Assembly: GCA_036558745.1 (NCBI GenBank)
Contig: DATBEZ010000012.1
Span: 1 to 64,000 of the forward strand
From: JAMXLJ01 sp036558745
GTDB taxonomy: Bacteria; Actinomycetota; Acidimicrobiia; IMCC26256; JAMXLJ01
Direction of reading: 5' to 3'
Length of the DNA stretch: 64,000 nt
The notes under the pieces are model-generated. The model did not search any database. It saw only the letters and a list, made by a program, of their open reading frames with translations, and was not told where the DNA came from. Positions 25,978 to 34,846 of this stretch are shown here, piece by piece (the first letter of the stretch is position 1; the number at the start of each line of letters is the position of its first letter). Position numbers and translations under genes: made by a program.

Positions 25978-26790
25978 ATGGCGAAGAAGATCGTCCTCAT
26001 CGTGCTCGGAGCCGTCGGGATACTCGTCAGCCTCGCGCTCTTCGCCGGGGGCGCGGCACTGTTCGCGTTGTTCTCGCCTCACGGGTGGCTCGAGTCGGGG
26101 GAGCACCGCGTCGACACGCCGACCCGGGCACTCGTCTCGCAGTCCGCCGACTTCAAGGACGCCGCCAGCGCGCTGAACAGCTTCGGCGACTTCCGACTGC
26201 GCCTGCGCGCGCGTGCCTCGGAGCCTGCGCAAGCGCTGTTCATCGGGGTCGGCGCGACCACCGACGTCGAGCAGTACGTCCGGACGTTTCGCCACGACCG
26301 GGTGACCAATCTCGACTTCCAGCCGTTCCGACTCAGCAAGCGGCCGGCCGGACCCGACGGGGTCGCCGTCCCGCCCGCGACGCAGACGTTCTGGGTCCAG
26401 CACGCCCAGGGCACGGGGACGCAGACCCTCGACTGGAAGATCCGCGACGGGTCGTACGAGCTCGTGCTCATGAACGCCGATGCCCGAACCGGGGTCGATG
26501 CCAACGCGGTGTTCGCAGTGCGCGTGCCCTTCGCGCACACGCTCGGCATCGTCTTCTTCGTCGTCGGCGCGATCGCGCTGGCGCTCGGCATCCTGCTCCT
26601 CGTTCTCGGCATCCGGGTGCGACCGAAGCGGCGCCCCGCGCCGCCGGCCTGGCCGCCGCCAGGAGGCCCGACGTCCTCGTCGGCGCCGCCGCCCGGAGCA
26701 GGCCCGGAGCGGGCACCTCCGCCGGCGCAAGGACCCGCGCCGCCCGCGCAGGGTCCCGCGCCGCCACCCGCGCAAGGTTCGACGACCTGA
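25978..26790 (+). CDS. Two-helix membrane protein with Pro/Ala/Gln-rich tail
   Basis: A 270-residue protein I cannot assign to a family. ATG 25978 follows GAGGAGG. One membrane helix at residues 4-35 (VLIVLGAVGILVSLALFAGG), an extracytoplasmic beta-rich domain of about 150 residues (DFRLRLRARASEPAQALFIG and so on), a second helix at about 182-208, then a cytoplasmic or exported disordered tail of about 60 residues made of PPxxG and PAQGPAPP repeats (DNA 26650-26790). The architecture occurs in many actinobacterial proteins of unknown function. It ends 30 bases from the convergent padR gene. Confidence 0.75.
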   Translation: MAKKIVLIVLGAVGILVSLALFAGGAALFALFSPHGWLESGEHRVDTPTRALVSQSADFKDAASALNSFGDFRLRLRARASEPAQALFIGVGATTDVEQYVRTFRHDRVTNLDFQPFRLSKRPAGPDGVAVPPATQTFWVQHAQGTGTQTLDWKIRDGSYELVLMNADARTGVDANAVFAVRVPFAHTLGIVFFVVGAIALALGILLLVLGIRVRPKRRPAPPAWPPPGGPTSSSAPPPGAGPERAPPPAQGPAPPAQGPAPPPAQGSTT

Positions 26791-26819
26791 AGGGGACGGG
26801 CGGGGCGACGCTGCTGTGA

Positions 26820-27338
26820 TCAGCGGGCCCGGAGCTCGCGGTCGATGAAGCGTTGGATGGCGAGCGCCGACTCGTGCCGCCAGGTGTCGACGATGTCGGC
26901 GTCGCGCGTTCGTGCGGCCTTCTCGAGCCCGGCGAACGCGGGACGGAACACGCGTTGTTGGGCCCGCAGCAACCGGCGCGTGTCGATGCCCCGGCGTTTG
27001 GCGATCGCCAGCTTGAGGAGCAGCTCGCTTCGCACGTCGCGTGGATGCTCCACGGGCGTGTCGAGCCACCGTTCGAGCTCGCGGCGGCCGGCTGCTGTCG
27101 TCGCGTAGATGGTGCGACGGGGTCCCTCGCCCGGCTCCGTGCCCGTCGCGCGGATCAGGCGTTGCGCCGCGAGCTGTTCGAGCGCCCGGTACGCGAGCGG
27201 CCGCGAGAGCGTCCATACCCGGCCGAGCGCACCGCCGGGTGCAAGCTCGCGGACGACCGCCCATCCGTGGCGCGGCTCTTCGGCGATGAGGGCGAGCACC
27301 GCGTGCTCGCCGAGGGAGACCTCGGCCCTCTTGGTCAC
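26820..27338 (-). CDS. PadR-family transcriptional regulator
   Basis: A 172-residue PadR regulator: winged helix VSLGEHAVLALIAEEPRHGW, then LSRPLAYRALEQLAAQRLIR and the wing RRTIYATTAAGRRELERWLD; the C-terminal part is the Vir_act_alpha_C dimerisation helix region. It lies just downstream of modC on the same strand with a 77-base gap, so it may be the last gene of the mod transcript or independent. Ligand unknown. Confidence 0.9.
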   Translation of the reverse strand: MTKRAEVSLGEHAVLALIAEEPRHGWAVVRELAPGGALGRVWTLSRPLAYRALEQLAAQRLIRATGTEPGEGPRRTIYATTAAGRRELERWLDTPVEHPRDVRSELLLKLAIAKRRGIDTRRLLRAQQRVFRPAFAGLEKAARTRDADIVDTWRHESALAIQRFIDRELRAR

Positions 27339-27415
27339 TGCTCGTCGACGGCGAGCATCACCTCGGTCGCCTCGGTTTCATGTGCGGTCCTTTTGCGCGG
27401 ACGCGTGGCTGGGGC

Positions 27416-28465
27416 TCACGCGGGGAACAGGGTGATGTCGGTGGCCTTGACGGACGTCCAGACCGAGACGCCTTCGCGGAGGTCGAGATCGTGGAGCGCG
27501 GACGGGGTGATCTCGGCGGTCAACGGCACGACGCCCGCAACGCGTACACGCACCCGTTCGCCGAGCACCTCGACACTGTCGACGGTTCCGGGCCACGCGT
27601 TGCGGGCGCTGCCGGCGGGACGTTCGAGAGACAGCGACACCGAGTGCGGCCTGACGACGGCGAACGCGGGTCCGGATCCGGCGCCCGGAGCCACGAGCTG
27701 GTCACCACCGTGGAGGTCGAGGTGGTCACCGCGTCCGGTGCCGGTGAGGAGGTTCACACCGGCAAGCTCCGCGACGTAGCGCGACCGCGGGCGGGTCGCG
27801 AGATCGGCGAACGTGCCGCTCTGGACGACGCGCCCGTGCTCGATCACGACGAGACGGTCGGCGAGAGTGGCCGCGTCGAGCGGATCGTGGGACACCAGCA
27901 CGCGGATGCCGTCGAACGTCGCGAGATGCGTGCGCAGCTCGTGGCGGACGTCGGTCCGGGCCGTCTGGTCGAGTGCGGCGAGCGGCTCGTCGAGCAGCAG
28001 GAGCTGCGGACGGGTCGCGAGCGCGCGCACGAGCGCGACGCGTTGGGCTTGCCCGCCGGAGAGCTCCTGAGGCTTCGCGCTGTGGCGGTCCGCGAGTCCG
28101 ACCTTGTCGAGCCACTGGGCGGCCATGGCGCGCGCCTCGGCCCGTCGCACATTGCGGGAACGCAGCCCGAAGGCGACGTTCTCGAGCGCCGAGAGATTCG
28201 GGAACAGCAGGTACTCCTGGAACACCACGCCGATCGGACGGTGTTCGGGCGGGACGAAGATCTCGGTGCCGTCGTCGAGGACCGTCCCCGCGAGCTCGAT
28301 GCGTCCGTGGTCGATCGGGACGAGCCCGGCGAGCGCGCGCAGCAGCGTGGTCTTCCCTGCACCGTTGGGGCCGACGATCGCGACGGTCTCGCCCGCGTCG
28401 ACCGTGAGCGCAACGTCGAGATCCAGCTTCCCGAGCGTGACGCAGACGTGCGCGTCCAGCTTCAT
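27416..28465 (-). CDS. modC: Molybdate ABC transporter ATP-binding protein
   Basis: ATPase subunit of the molybdate importer, 349 residues. Seen: Walker A GPNGAGKTTLL, Q-loop VVFQEYLLFPNL, signature LSGGQAQRVALVRAL, Walker B LLLLDEPLAALD, H-loop VSHDPLD, and a C-terminal TOBE/MOBE domain (about 275-349) that binds oxyanion in ModC. ATG 28465 overlaps the modB stop (ATGA). Together with modB and modA this is a complete importer. Confidence 0.93.
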   Translation of the reverse strand: MKLDAHVCVTLGKLDLDVALTVDAGETVAIVGPNGAGKTTLLRALAGLVPIDHGRIELAGTVLDDGTEIFVPPEHRPIGVVFQEYLLFPNLSALENVAFGLRSRNVRRAEARAMAAQWLDKVGLADRHSAKPQELSGGQAQRVALVRALATRPQLLLLDEPLAALDQTARTDVRHELRTHLATFDGIRVLVSHDPLDAATLADRLVVIEHGRVVQSGTFADLATRPRSRYVAELAGVNLLTGTGRGDHLDLHGGDQLVAPGAGSGPAFAVVRPHSVSLSLERPAGSARNAWPGTVDSVEVLGERVRVRVAGVVPLTAEITPSALHDLDLREGVSVWTSVKATDITLFPA

Positions 28466-29253
28466 CCGACGCCGAGCCAGCGGTCGCGCAACAGCGCGAG
28501 CACGGCGATGCAGACCGCCAGCAGCACGAGACTCAGACCGATCGCGACGTCGGGCCGTTCCTCGAGGAGCAGGTAGACGGCGAGCGGCATGGTCTGGGTG
28601 CGGCCCTGGATGTTGCCCGCGAACGTGATCGTGGCGCCGAACTCGCCGAGGGCGCGGGCCCACGCGAGCGCGGCGCCCGCGATCAGGCCCGGCGCGATGG
28701 CGGGAACGGTGACGCGACGGAACACGGTCATCCGGCCGGCGCCGAGCGTCGCCGCCGCGTCCTCGTAGCGGCGGTCCATCGAACGCAGCGCGGCCTCGAC
28801 CGTGATCACGAGGAACGGCATGGCGACGAAGGTCTCGGCCATGACGACACCGGCGGTCCGGAACGTGAACTGCAGGCCGAACCACCGGTACAGGGAGTCA
28901 CCGACGAGGCCGTCGCGTCCGAACGCGTACAGCAAACCGACACCACCGACCACGGGGGGCACGACCATCGGCAGCAGCGTCACCGCACGCACGATCGAAC
29001 GACCGGGAAACGAGACGCGCGCGAGCACCCACGCGAGCGGCACGCCGAACGCGACCGCGAGCGCCGTGGCCCAGAGTGAGCAGACGACCGAGAGCCTGAG
29101 AGCCGCGGTCGCCTGCGGGTCGCGCAGGTCGTCCCAGAGACTCGACCACGGGACCCGTTGCACGAGGCCGATGAGTGGGATCGCGATGAACGCGAAGGCG
29201 ACGAGGGCGGCGAGCAACGCGAGCCACGGCACGCGCCGCCCTCGTCTGCTCAC
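28462..29253 (-). CDS. modB: Molybdate ABC transporter permease
   Basis: A 263-residue inner-membrane permease with about six helices and the EAA loop EDAAATLGAGRMTVFRRVTV, followed by GLIAGAALAWARALGEFGAT, typical of ModB/CysT-type permeases. GTG 29253 overlaps the modA stop (GTGA) and its own stop overlaps modC, so all three subunits are translationally coupled. Confidence 0.93.
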   Translation of the reverse strand: MSRRGRRVPWLALLAALVAFAFIAIPLIGLVQRVPWSSLWDDLRDPQATAALRLSVVCSLWATALAVAFGVPLAWVLARVSFPGRSIVRAVTLLPMVVPPVVGGVGLLYAFGRDGLVGDSLYRWFGLQFTFRTAGVVMAETFVAMPFLVITVEAALRSMDRRYEDAAATLGAGRMTVFRRVTVPAIAPGLIAGAALAWARALGEFGATITFAGNIQGRTQTMPLAVYLLLEERPDVAIGLSLVLLAVCIAVLALLRDRWLGVG

Positions 29254-30053
29254 GACGGAGGCAGGAACCCGTCGCCCTGCAGGACACTCTCACCCTGGGG
29301 CGACGTCACGGAGGCGATGAACGCCTGGGACACGGCCTTGTTCCCGCTCGCCTTGAGCGTGGCGATTGGGTACACCGCGATCCCGTTCTGCCCGTCCGGG
29401 ATCGTCACGCTCGTCACCGCGCTGCCCGCGGTCTTGGCGTCGCTCACGTACACGATCGCCGCGTCCGCGTCACCGTTCGTCACAGCAGCCAGGGTCGCCT
29501 TGACGTCCTGACCCCGGGTGATCTTGCTCTCCGGGATCGTGAGGCCTGCGGTCTGGAGGATCTGGCCCGCATACTTCCCGCACGGCACCGTGGTCCCGCA
29601 CAGTGACACGACGCCGAGCTTGGGCAGGTCGGCGAGACCGGTCACGTTCTTCGGGTTCCCCGGCTTGGTCACGATCACCAGCTTGTTCTTCGCGAAGACG
29701 GTCGGTGTGCCGTCGACGAGGTTCGCCGACACCAGCTTGTTCATGTTGTCCTGGTCGGCGGACGCAAAGGTATCTGCCGGCGCGCCCTGCTGGATCTGGG
29801 TCGCGAGCGTGCCCGACGAGCCGAAGTTGAACGTCACGTTCGTGCCCGGGTTCGCAGTCTTGAAGCTCTTGCCGATCGTCGTGAACGGCTCGGTCAACGA
29901 CGCGGCGGCCGACACGGTGATGCTCCCCGACAGCTTCGGCGCCGCGGTCGTCGTCGCTTTCGACTTCGAGCCGCTACCGCTGCTGCCGCAGCCGGTCGCG
30001 ACGAGTCCGATGACGGCGAGTACGACGGCCCATTCCTTCCCGAATCTGCCCAC
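29250..30053 (-). CDS. modA: Molybdate-binding lipoprotein
   Basis: A 267-residue periplasmic-type binding protein anchored as a lipoprotein: signal VLAVIGLVATGCGSSGSGS with lipobox VATGC at about 19-23. The mature part has the ModA pattern SGSITVSAAASLTEPFTTIG, FNFGSSGTLATQIQQGAPAD and FASADQDNMNKLV. GTG 30053 follows GGGAGG. Tungstate binding is also possible for this family. An imperfect inverted repeat TAGTC-N7-GACTA lies 44-60 bases upstream, but I do not see a ModE-type site. Confidence 0.93.
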   Translation of the reverse strand: MGRFGKEWAVVLAVIGLVATGCGSSGSGSKSKATTTAAPKLSGSITVSAAASLTEPFTTIGKSFKTANPGTNVTFNFGSSGTLATQIQQGAPADTFASADQDNMNKLVSANLVDGTPTVFAKNKLVIVTKPGNPKNVTGLADLPKLGVVSLCGTTVPCGKYAGQILQTAGLTIPESKITRGQDVKATLAAVTNGDADAAIVYVSDAKTAGSAVTSVTIPDGQNGIAVYPIATLKASGNKAVSQAFIASVTSPQGESVLQGDGFLPPS

Positions 30054-30287
30054 CTGCTGGTGCCTCCCTCGTGTCGGGTCGATCCCGACGGCAAGATAGT
30101 CAAGATCGGACTAGTCGCGCGTCCGCGACACACCCGGCGGCCGCGCGCGGCATAATCGGGGTGGCGCCGGTGGCGCCTCCGGTCCGCGGGAAGGGCACAG
30201 CCCACACCGAAGCACGGTGGTTGCATTCGATGCGCCTCCTTTCTGCCTGACGACGCGGACCGCAGGCGGTTGGAAGGAGGGCGCACC

Positions 30288-31787
30288 ATGTCAATCGTCC
30301 GTCTCCCCGACGATCCGAGCCTCGAGCACCTGCGCAAGATCGCGAAAGGTCTGCGCGATGCGGTTCGCGCCGGCGCGCCCGGCGCGTTGGCCGAGGTCGC
30401 CGAGCACCACCCGAAGGGCGTGCCCGACCCGCTGTCGTCCTTCTCGCTCAGTGCCGCGCAACTGGTGGTCGCGCGCCATCACGACTTCTCGAGCTGGGCG
30501 AAGCTCAAGCACCGCGTCGAACTGGTCGAGCGCTACACCCGCCGGCCCGATGCGGTGGAGGCGAGCAGCGATCCTGCGACCGAGTTCCTGCGCCTCGCGT
30601 GCGTGACCTACGCCGACGGCGACGGCCCCGACCGCACCGGCGAGGCGCGCGTCCTGCTCGCCCGGAGTCCGGAGATCGTGGCGACGAGCATTCACGTCGC
30701 CGCGTGTGTGGCGAACGCCGAGGCGGTGCGGGAGCTCTGCGCCCGTGACCGGTCGCTCGCCCGCGCCGAAGGCGGACCCTACGGGTGGGAGCCGATCTGC
30801 TACCTCACGTTCTCCCGCGTCGACGCGTCGGTGACTCGTGACGCCGTGGTCGACACGGCACACGCGTTGCTCGACGCGGGCGCCGACCCGAACGCGGGAT
30901 ACCTGTGGCACGGCCTGATCCCGCCCTTCACCGCGCTCACCGGCGCGCTCGGCGAGGGGGAGCAAGGCCCGCGCGACCAGCCCCGCCACCCGCACTGGCG
31001 CGAGCTCGCCCGGGTGCTGCTCGAGGCCGGCGCGGATCCGAACGACAGCCAGGGTCTCTACAACCGCCAATTTCGCCCGAGCGACGAGCACCTCGAGCTG
31101 CTCTTCGAGTTCGGTCTCGGTCGCGGCGACGGCGGGCCGTGGAAGGCCCGGCTCGGTGACGCGCTCGAGTCGCCGCGCGAGCAGGTGCACGCGCAGCTCT
31201 CGTGGGCGGTCATCCACGGGATGACGGAACGGACACGCCTGCTGGTCGAGCACGGCGCCGACCTCGCGACACCGTTGGACAACGGTCGCATGCCCGCCGA
31301 GCAGGCCGCGTTGAGCGGCTACCCCGCGCTCGTCGAGTACCTCGTCGCGAACGGTGCGCCGGCGCCCGAGCTCGAGCCGGTCGACGCGTTCCTCGCCGCG
31401 GTCATCGCGGGCGACCGCGAGACCGCCATCGCGTTGCGCGACGCGACGCCCGGTCTCGACGCGCGAGCTCGCGAGCGGCGGCCGTCGCTCGTGGTGACCG
31501 CGGCGGCCAACCGGAACGCGGACGCGGTGCGGCTCGCGGTGGAGCTGGGGTTCGACGTCAACGCGCTCGGGCGGAGCGACGTTCCGGTCGAACAGGAGTG
31601 GGAGACCGCTTTGCACAGCGTCGTCGGCGAGGGCGACCGGGAGCTCGTCGAAGTGCTCCTGTCGCTCGGCGCGGACCCGACGATCGAGGACCGGCGGTTC
31701 TCGTCGACGGCGCTCGGCTGGGCCGAGCACTTCGGTCACGCCGAGCTGGTGGAGCTGCTCACACCGTTGGTGAACCGGTCGCCCTGA
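30288..31787 (+). CDS. Ankyrin-repeat protein
   Basis: A 499-residue soluble protein. ATG 30288 follows GGAAGGAGG. The N-terminal ~90 residues (LPDDPSLEHLRKIAKGLRDA, FSLSAAQLVVARHHDFSSWA) are a recurring actinobacterial module placed before ankyrin repeats. The remainder has about eight degenerate ankyrin units ending in GADPN, GADL, NGAPAPE, ELGFDVN and SLGADPT. It is probably a protein-protein scaffold; no enzymatic domain is visible. The 234 bases between modA and this gene hold no gene that I see, but include GC-rich hairpin-forming sequence around 30153-30185. Confidence 0.88.
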   Translation: MSIVRLPDDPSLEHLRKIAKGLRDAVRAGAPGALAEVAEHHPKGVPDPLSSFSLSAAQLVVARHHDFSSWAKLKHRVELVERYTRRPDAVEASSDPATEFLRLACVTYADGDGPDRTGEARVLLARSPEIVATSIHVAACVANAEAVRELCARDRSLARAEGGPYGWEPICYLTFSRVDASVTRDAVVDTAHALLDAGADPNAGYLWHGLIPPFTALTGALGEGEQGPRDQPRHPHWRELARVLLEAGADPNDSQGLYNRQFRPSDEHLELLFEFGLGRGDGGPWKARLGDALESPREQVHAQLSWAVIHGMTERTRLLVEHGADLATPLDNGRMPAEQAALSGYPALVEYLVANGAPAPELEPVDAFLAAVIAGDRETAIALRDATPGLDARARERRPSLVVTAAANRNADAVRLAVELGFDVNALGRSDVPVEQEWETALHSVVGEGDRELVEVLLSLGADPTIEDRRFSSTALGWAEHFGHAELVELLTPLVNRSP

Positions 31788-31796
31788 ACGAAGCGC

Positions 31797-32048
31797 TCAC
31801 GAAAGCCCGCTGAACGCGGCGAGGAGCGTCGTGCGGAGGCGGTCGGCGTCGGGTTGGGACTGGCCGGCGGCCTGCTTCATCGCGATACCGCCGGCGATCA
31901 CCGAGATGAGCCACGCCGCCCCTTCGACGTCGGAGGTGCCGGCCGCGACCGCGCGTATCTGCTCCTGCCGTTCCCGGTCGAGCTCGGTGAGGCCGGCCGC
32001 GACGTCGCGGTCGTGACGTGCCGCGGCGGCGGCGTCGACCTCGAGCAG
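31797..32048 (-). pseudogene. TetR-family regulator, C-terminal stub (5' end deleted)
   Basis: The last ~83 codons of a TetR-like regulator: AAGLTELDRERQEQIRAVAA, DVEGAAWLISVIAGGIAMKQ and LRTTLLAAFSGLS. No HTH is found to the right; at about 32049-32052 coherent coding switches to the plus strand (the beta-rich fragment). This repeats the arrangement at 11.72 kb: a minus-strand TetR 3' end back to back with a plus-strand 3' end. The family call is from the C-terminal helix pattern and so is moderate. Confidence 0.55.
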
Positions 32049-32051
32049 GCG

Positions 32052-32399
32052 GATCCCACGACCGGTGTCGTCCCGACCGTCACGATCACCCACGACCCGA
32101 CGAACGCGTTCACGACGAGCATCGCCGTCACCTACCACCGCTACAGCGATGGTCCCGGTTACGTCATCGACGGCACCGAGAGCGTGCAGAACAACGGCAC
32201 GTCGAATCCGTTGCACGAGACCGTCACATGGTTCGAGAACCTCACCCAGTCCGGGCGACACACGGGTACCAAGGTGACGAGCGCGAACGGCTTCACCTTG
32301 GGATCGTCGTTGTTGCTCTCGAACAACTTTCAGGCGACGGGAACGATGACCACGACGATCGACGGGCGCACGTACACACAACCGGCGAACAGCACCTGA
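32052..32399 (+). pseudogene. Beta-rich exported-type protein, C-terminal stub
   Basis: About 115 residues of Thr/Asn/Ser-rich beta-strand sequence (PTVTITHDPTNAFTTSIAVT, FENLTQSGRHTGTKVTSANG, LLLSNNFQATGTMTTTIDGR) ending at TGA 32399. It has no start, signal peptide or ribosome site; upstream in the same frame is the shadow of the TetR stub. Composition suggests the C-terminus of a secreted or cell-surface protein. Family unknown. Confidence 0.6.
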
Positions 32400-32428
32400 G
32401 TCCGTCAGCAGGACGCGATCGCCGAGGG

Positions 32429-33721
32429 TCAGGGGGTGGGAAACGATCGATCGGTCGGAAAGCGCTGGATCGGACGATGGGTCGTCATGGCGGAGCCGGC
32501 CGGACCCATCAGCTGGTGCGCGCGCCAGAGGCGGCGATGGAACAGTGGAACGAGCGCGTCGTCCGACGCGCCGTCGTCGGCGAGCACGAACGCCTCGAGC
32601 GCCGCGTCGCCGTCCTGCCACGTCCGCGGGCGGTACCCGAGGAGCGCGGAGAGATCGTCGAGGTCGTCGTCGACGCATTGCCGGCCGATCTCGTCGAAGC
32701 GTTGCAGATGCCGGGCCAGACGGAACCGCCGGCGCTGCGCGTAGTCGCCCGAACGCAACGACTCGACGAGATGGCGGGCGGCCACGGCCGCCGGCGAGAC
32801 CTCCGGTTCGGGGAGCGGTACCGGCGCCAACTCGACGCCGGTCGTCTCCGCGAGGGCCTCGATGGCGAACAGGTTCGTCTCGTTGCACCACTGCAGGTTC
32901 GTCATGTAGTCGGATCCGGGCGGTGGCTCCGCGAGCGCAGCATGGAACGCGAGCTGGTTCGAGAGCGTGAAGGCGAAGTGATGGTGGCGGACCGCGTCGC
33001 GGTCGACCATCGTGCCGCTCAGCGCCTCGTACTTCGCGTACAGCCGCTCGAAGTCGCCGAAGCCGATGATCGTGTCCCGCATGCGGAACGCGGCGAGATC
33101 CATGAGCGGATCGCCGATGTGCGCGAGCTCGAGATCGAGCACGGCCAGCACGCGCCGGCCGTCGTGGTGGAACTGGCCCGAGTCCCACACGATCACCGAC
33201 TGGCGGCCCGCGGTGTCGAGCGGGTGACGACGGAGCCAGCCGAGGCAGAACTCGAGGAACGGGTCGGGCCGCCGCTTCGAGGACCGGTACCAGCGCTCGT
33301 AGGCGGCCATGCCGTCGCGTTGCACACCGGCCGCGGCGAACGGCTCGACGTCGAGCGCGTGGATGTCGGCGAGCACCCGCAGGTAGTCGTCCATCACCGC
33401 GTCCCGCGCGGCCGTCGTGCACGTCTCGAAGTCCGGCCGCCCGGGCACCCGGTCCGTGACGAACGCGCGCGGCTCGTCGATCCAGCCGTGCACCGCGGGA
33501 ACCGGGATCCCGCGCTCGTGCAGGAGCCGCTGCACCAGCATCTCGTGCTCGAGCGCGTAGATGCCGGGAAAATCCGTGCGCTCGCCGCGCACGCACAGCT
33601 CGAGCGTCTCGCCGTCGCGCTCGACGTCGGCGAACCAGACCGGACGCCACCGCGGCTGCCGCTCGAGGTGCTGCACCGTGCCGACGCTGTGCTCCAGCCA
33701 ATCCCGCACGAGGTCGTCCAA
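32429..33721 (-). CDS. Phosphotransferase-fold protein (APH/FadE36-like) with altered catalytic loop
   Basis: A 430-residue aminoglycoside-phosphotransferase-fold protein of the type often linked to acyl-CoA metabolism in actinobacteria. I choose TTG 33721 (LDDLVRDWLEHS) because GAGGAG lies just upstream; GTG 33745 or the open frame to 33835 are alternatives. Seen: N-lobe ERTDFPGIYALEHEMLVQRL, then at the usual HGD-x4-N catalytic loop the sequence is VIVWDSGQFHHDG: the aspartate is kept but the His-Gly before it and the Asn after it are not. The metal-binding LDLELAHIGDPLMDLA is normal. It may be a variant kinase or a binding protein. Confidence 0.8.
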   Translation of the reverse strand: MDDLVRDWLEHSVGTVQHLERQPRWRPVWFADVERDGETLELCVRGERTDFPGIYALEHEMLVQRLLHERGIPVPAVHGWIDEPRAFVTDRVPGRPDFETCTTAARDAVMDDYLRVLADIHALDVEPFAAAGVQRDGMAAYERWYRSSKRRPDPFLEFCLGWLRRHPLDTAGRQSVIVWDSGQFHHDGRRVLAVLDLELAHIGDPLMDLAAFRMRDTIIGFGDFERLYAKYEALSGTMVDRDAVRHHHFAFTLSNQLAFHAALAEPPPGSDYMTNLQWCNETNLFAIEALAETTGVELAPVPLPEPEVSPAAVAARHLVESLRSGDYAQRRRFRLARHLQRFDEIGRQCVDDDLDDLSALLGYRPRTWQDGDAALEAFVLADDGASDDALVPLFHRRLWRAHQLMGPAGSAMTTHRPIQRFPTDRSFPTP

Positions 33722-33826
33722 CGCTGCTCCTCGATCCCCACGCACGATCAGGCGTCGAGCGGTGAGCGCGGATCGTGCTGCGCGGACGCGATCGCGCCGA
33801 GGCGCGCGAGCGCTGGGGGCCGGGAT

Positions 33827-33921
33827 GTGTTCCATGGGCTGACCCAGGCCGAGATCACACGCGAGCGAGAAGGCCGCGACCAGGTCGGCCAGTCGAAGCC
33901 CGCCGTTGTGCTCACCGCCAT
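33827..33921 (-). pseudogene. Short 5' remnant of an HD-domain/regulator gene
   Basis: Minus-strand codons read NGGLRLADLVAAFSLACDLG then LGQPMEH, close to the conserved opening of actinobacterial HD-domain signalling proteins as I recall it (RLAELVAALSLATDLGLGQPMEHVLR). The match stops abruptly at MEH and is followed by unrelated sequence running into the phosphotransferase gene. An ATG at 33921 would start the protein but is one frame off. Only about 30 codons remain. Confidence 0.45.
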
Positions 33922-34024
33922 GCCGTCAGCGTAGAGGCCCCTCCCGTCCCGCGGCAGCGAATGATTCGGACTGGACTGCACCGTGCACGAGCCGTCGGCT
34001 CGAGCACTGCGTAGCCTGACGGCG

Positions 34025-34814
34025 GTGCCGAGAGTCGACTCGAGCGCGTCACGGGTGTCGATCGGGTTCGTCGCGCCGCGCACGCGTGAGGACGTGGAGC
34101 GTTTGGAGGCAGCGGGCGCGGCATCTGGGTCGGCGGTCACGTCGCCGCCCCGAACCCGACTCCGGAAGCCATGGTGTGGCTCGCGCGGCTCGTCGAACAG
34201 AGCCGCTCGGTTGCAGTCGGCACCGCCGCGCTCCTCCTGCCGCTGTATCCACCCGCGGTCGTCGCGAAGCAGGTCGCGGATCTCGACCGTGCCTCGGGTG
34301 GGCGCGTCGTGCTCGGCGTGGGCGTCGGCGGCGAGTACGCATCCGACTTCGACGCGGTCGACACACCCGTGGGCGAGCGCAGCACGCGCACCGACGAAGC
34401 GATACCGCTCCTGCGTGCATTCTGGCGCGCCGAGCCCGTCCACCACGAGGGCGCGCACTTCGCGTTCCATGGTGTCCGCATCCATCCGGCGCCGGTGCGA
34501 CCGGGCGGGCCACCGATCGTCGTGACGGGAAGGAAGGTGCCGGTGATGCGCCGTGCCGCGCGGCTCGGCGACGGTTGGATGCGCGCCGGTCGGTCGCGAC
34601 CTTTCTCGGCCGAACGTACGACCAGGACTTCGGCCCCATGCTGGACCACGTCGCCGTCGCGGGGACCGTCGACGAGGTCGCTGAGGGGCTCCAAGCCTTC
34701 GTCGATGCCGGTGCCCGTCACCTGGTGTGCCTGCCGTGCGGCGCCGATGCCATGACGACCGCCGAGCAGCTGCTCGAAGAGATCGGGCCGCGGCTTCATG
34801 CGCCGAGCGCGTGA
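34025..34814 (+). pseudogene. LLM-class (F420-type) oxidoreductase, frameshifted and internally deleted
   Basis: Three frames join into one luciferase-like monooxygenase. From GTG 34025: SRVSIGFVAPRTREDVERLE. After a shift at about 34118: WVGGHVAAPNPTPEAMVWLA, the GTAALLLPLYPPAVVAKQVA block and the substrate-loop region GRVVLGVGVGGEYASDF ... RRAARLGDGWM. At about 34590-34605 it shifts again to ATFLGRTYDQDFGPMLDHVA, GTVDEVAEGLQAFVDAGARH. About 30-40 residues normally found between GDGWM and FLG are missing. The intact LLM gene at 38753 shows what a working copy looks like. Confidence 0.8.
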
Positions 34815-34846
34815 TGTCTCACGGTCGTCGGCGCGGATTAGCGTCG

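Noticed and set aside
26650..26790. Pro/Ala repeats as a possible CRISPR or minisatellite
   Set aside because: The repeat is at codon level in a disordered tail; units are uneven and have no spacers.
30097..30113. Inverted repeat TAGTC-N7-GACTA upstream of modA as a ModE site
   Set aside because: Arms are only 5 bases and do not resemble the ModE consensus; kept as a remark only.
30153..30289. Possible structured leader or riboswitch before the ankyrin gene
   Set aside because: GC-rich hairpins can be drawn, but no known riboswitch consensus (cobalamin, TPP, Moco, c-di-GMP, fluoride) matched on reading.
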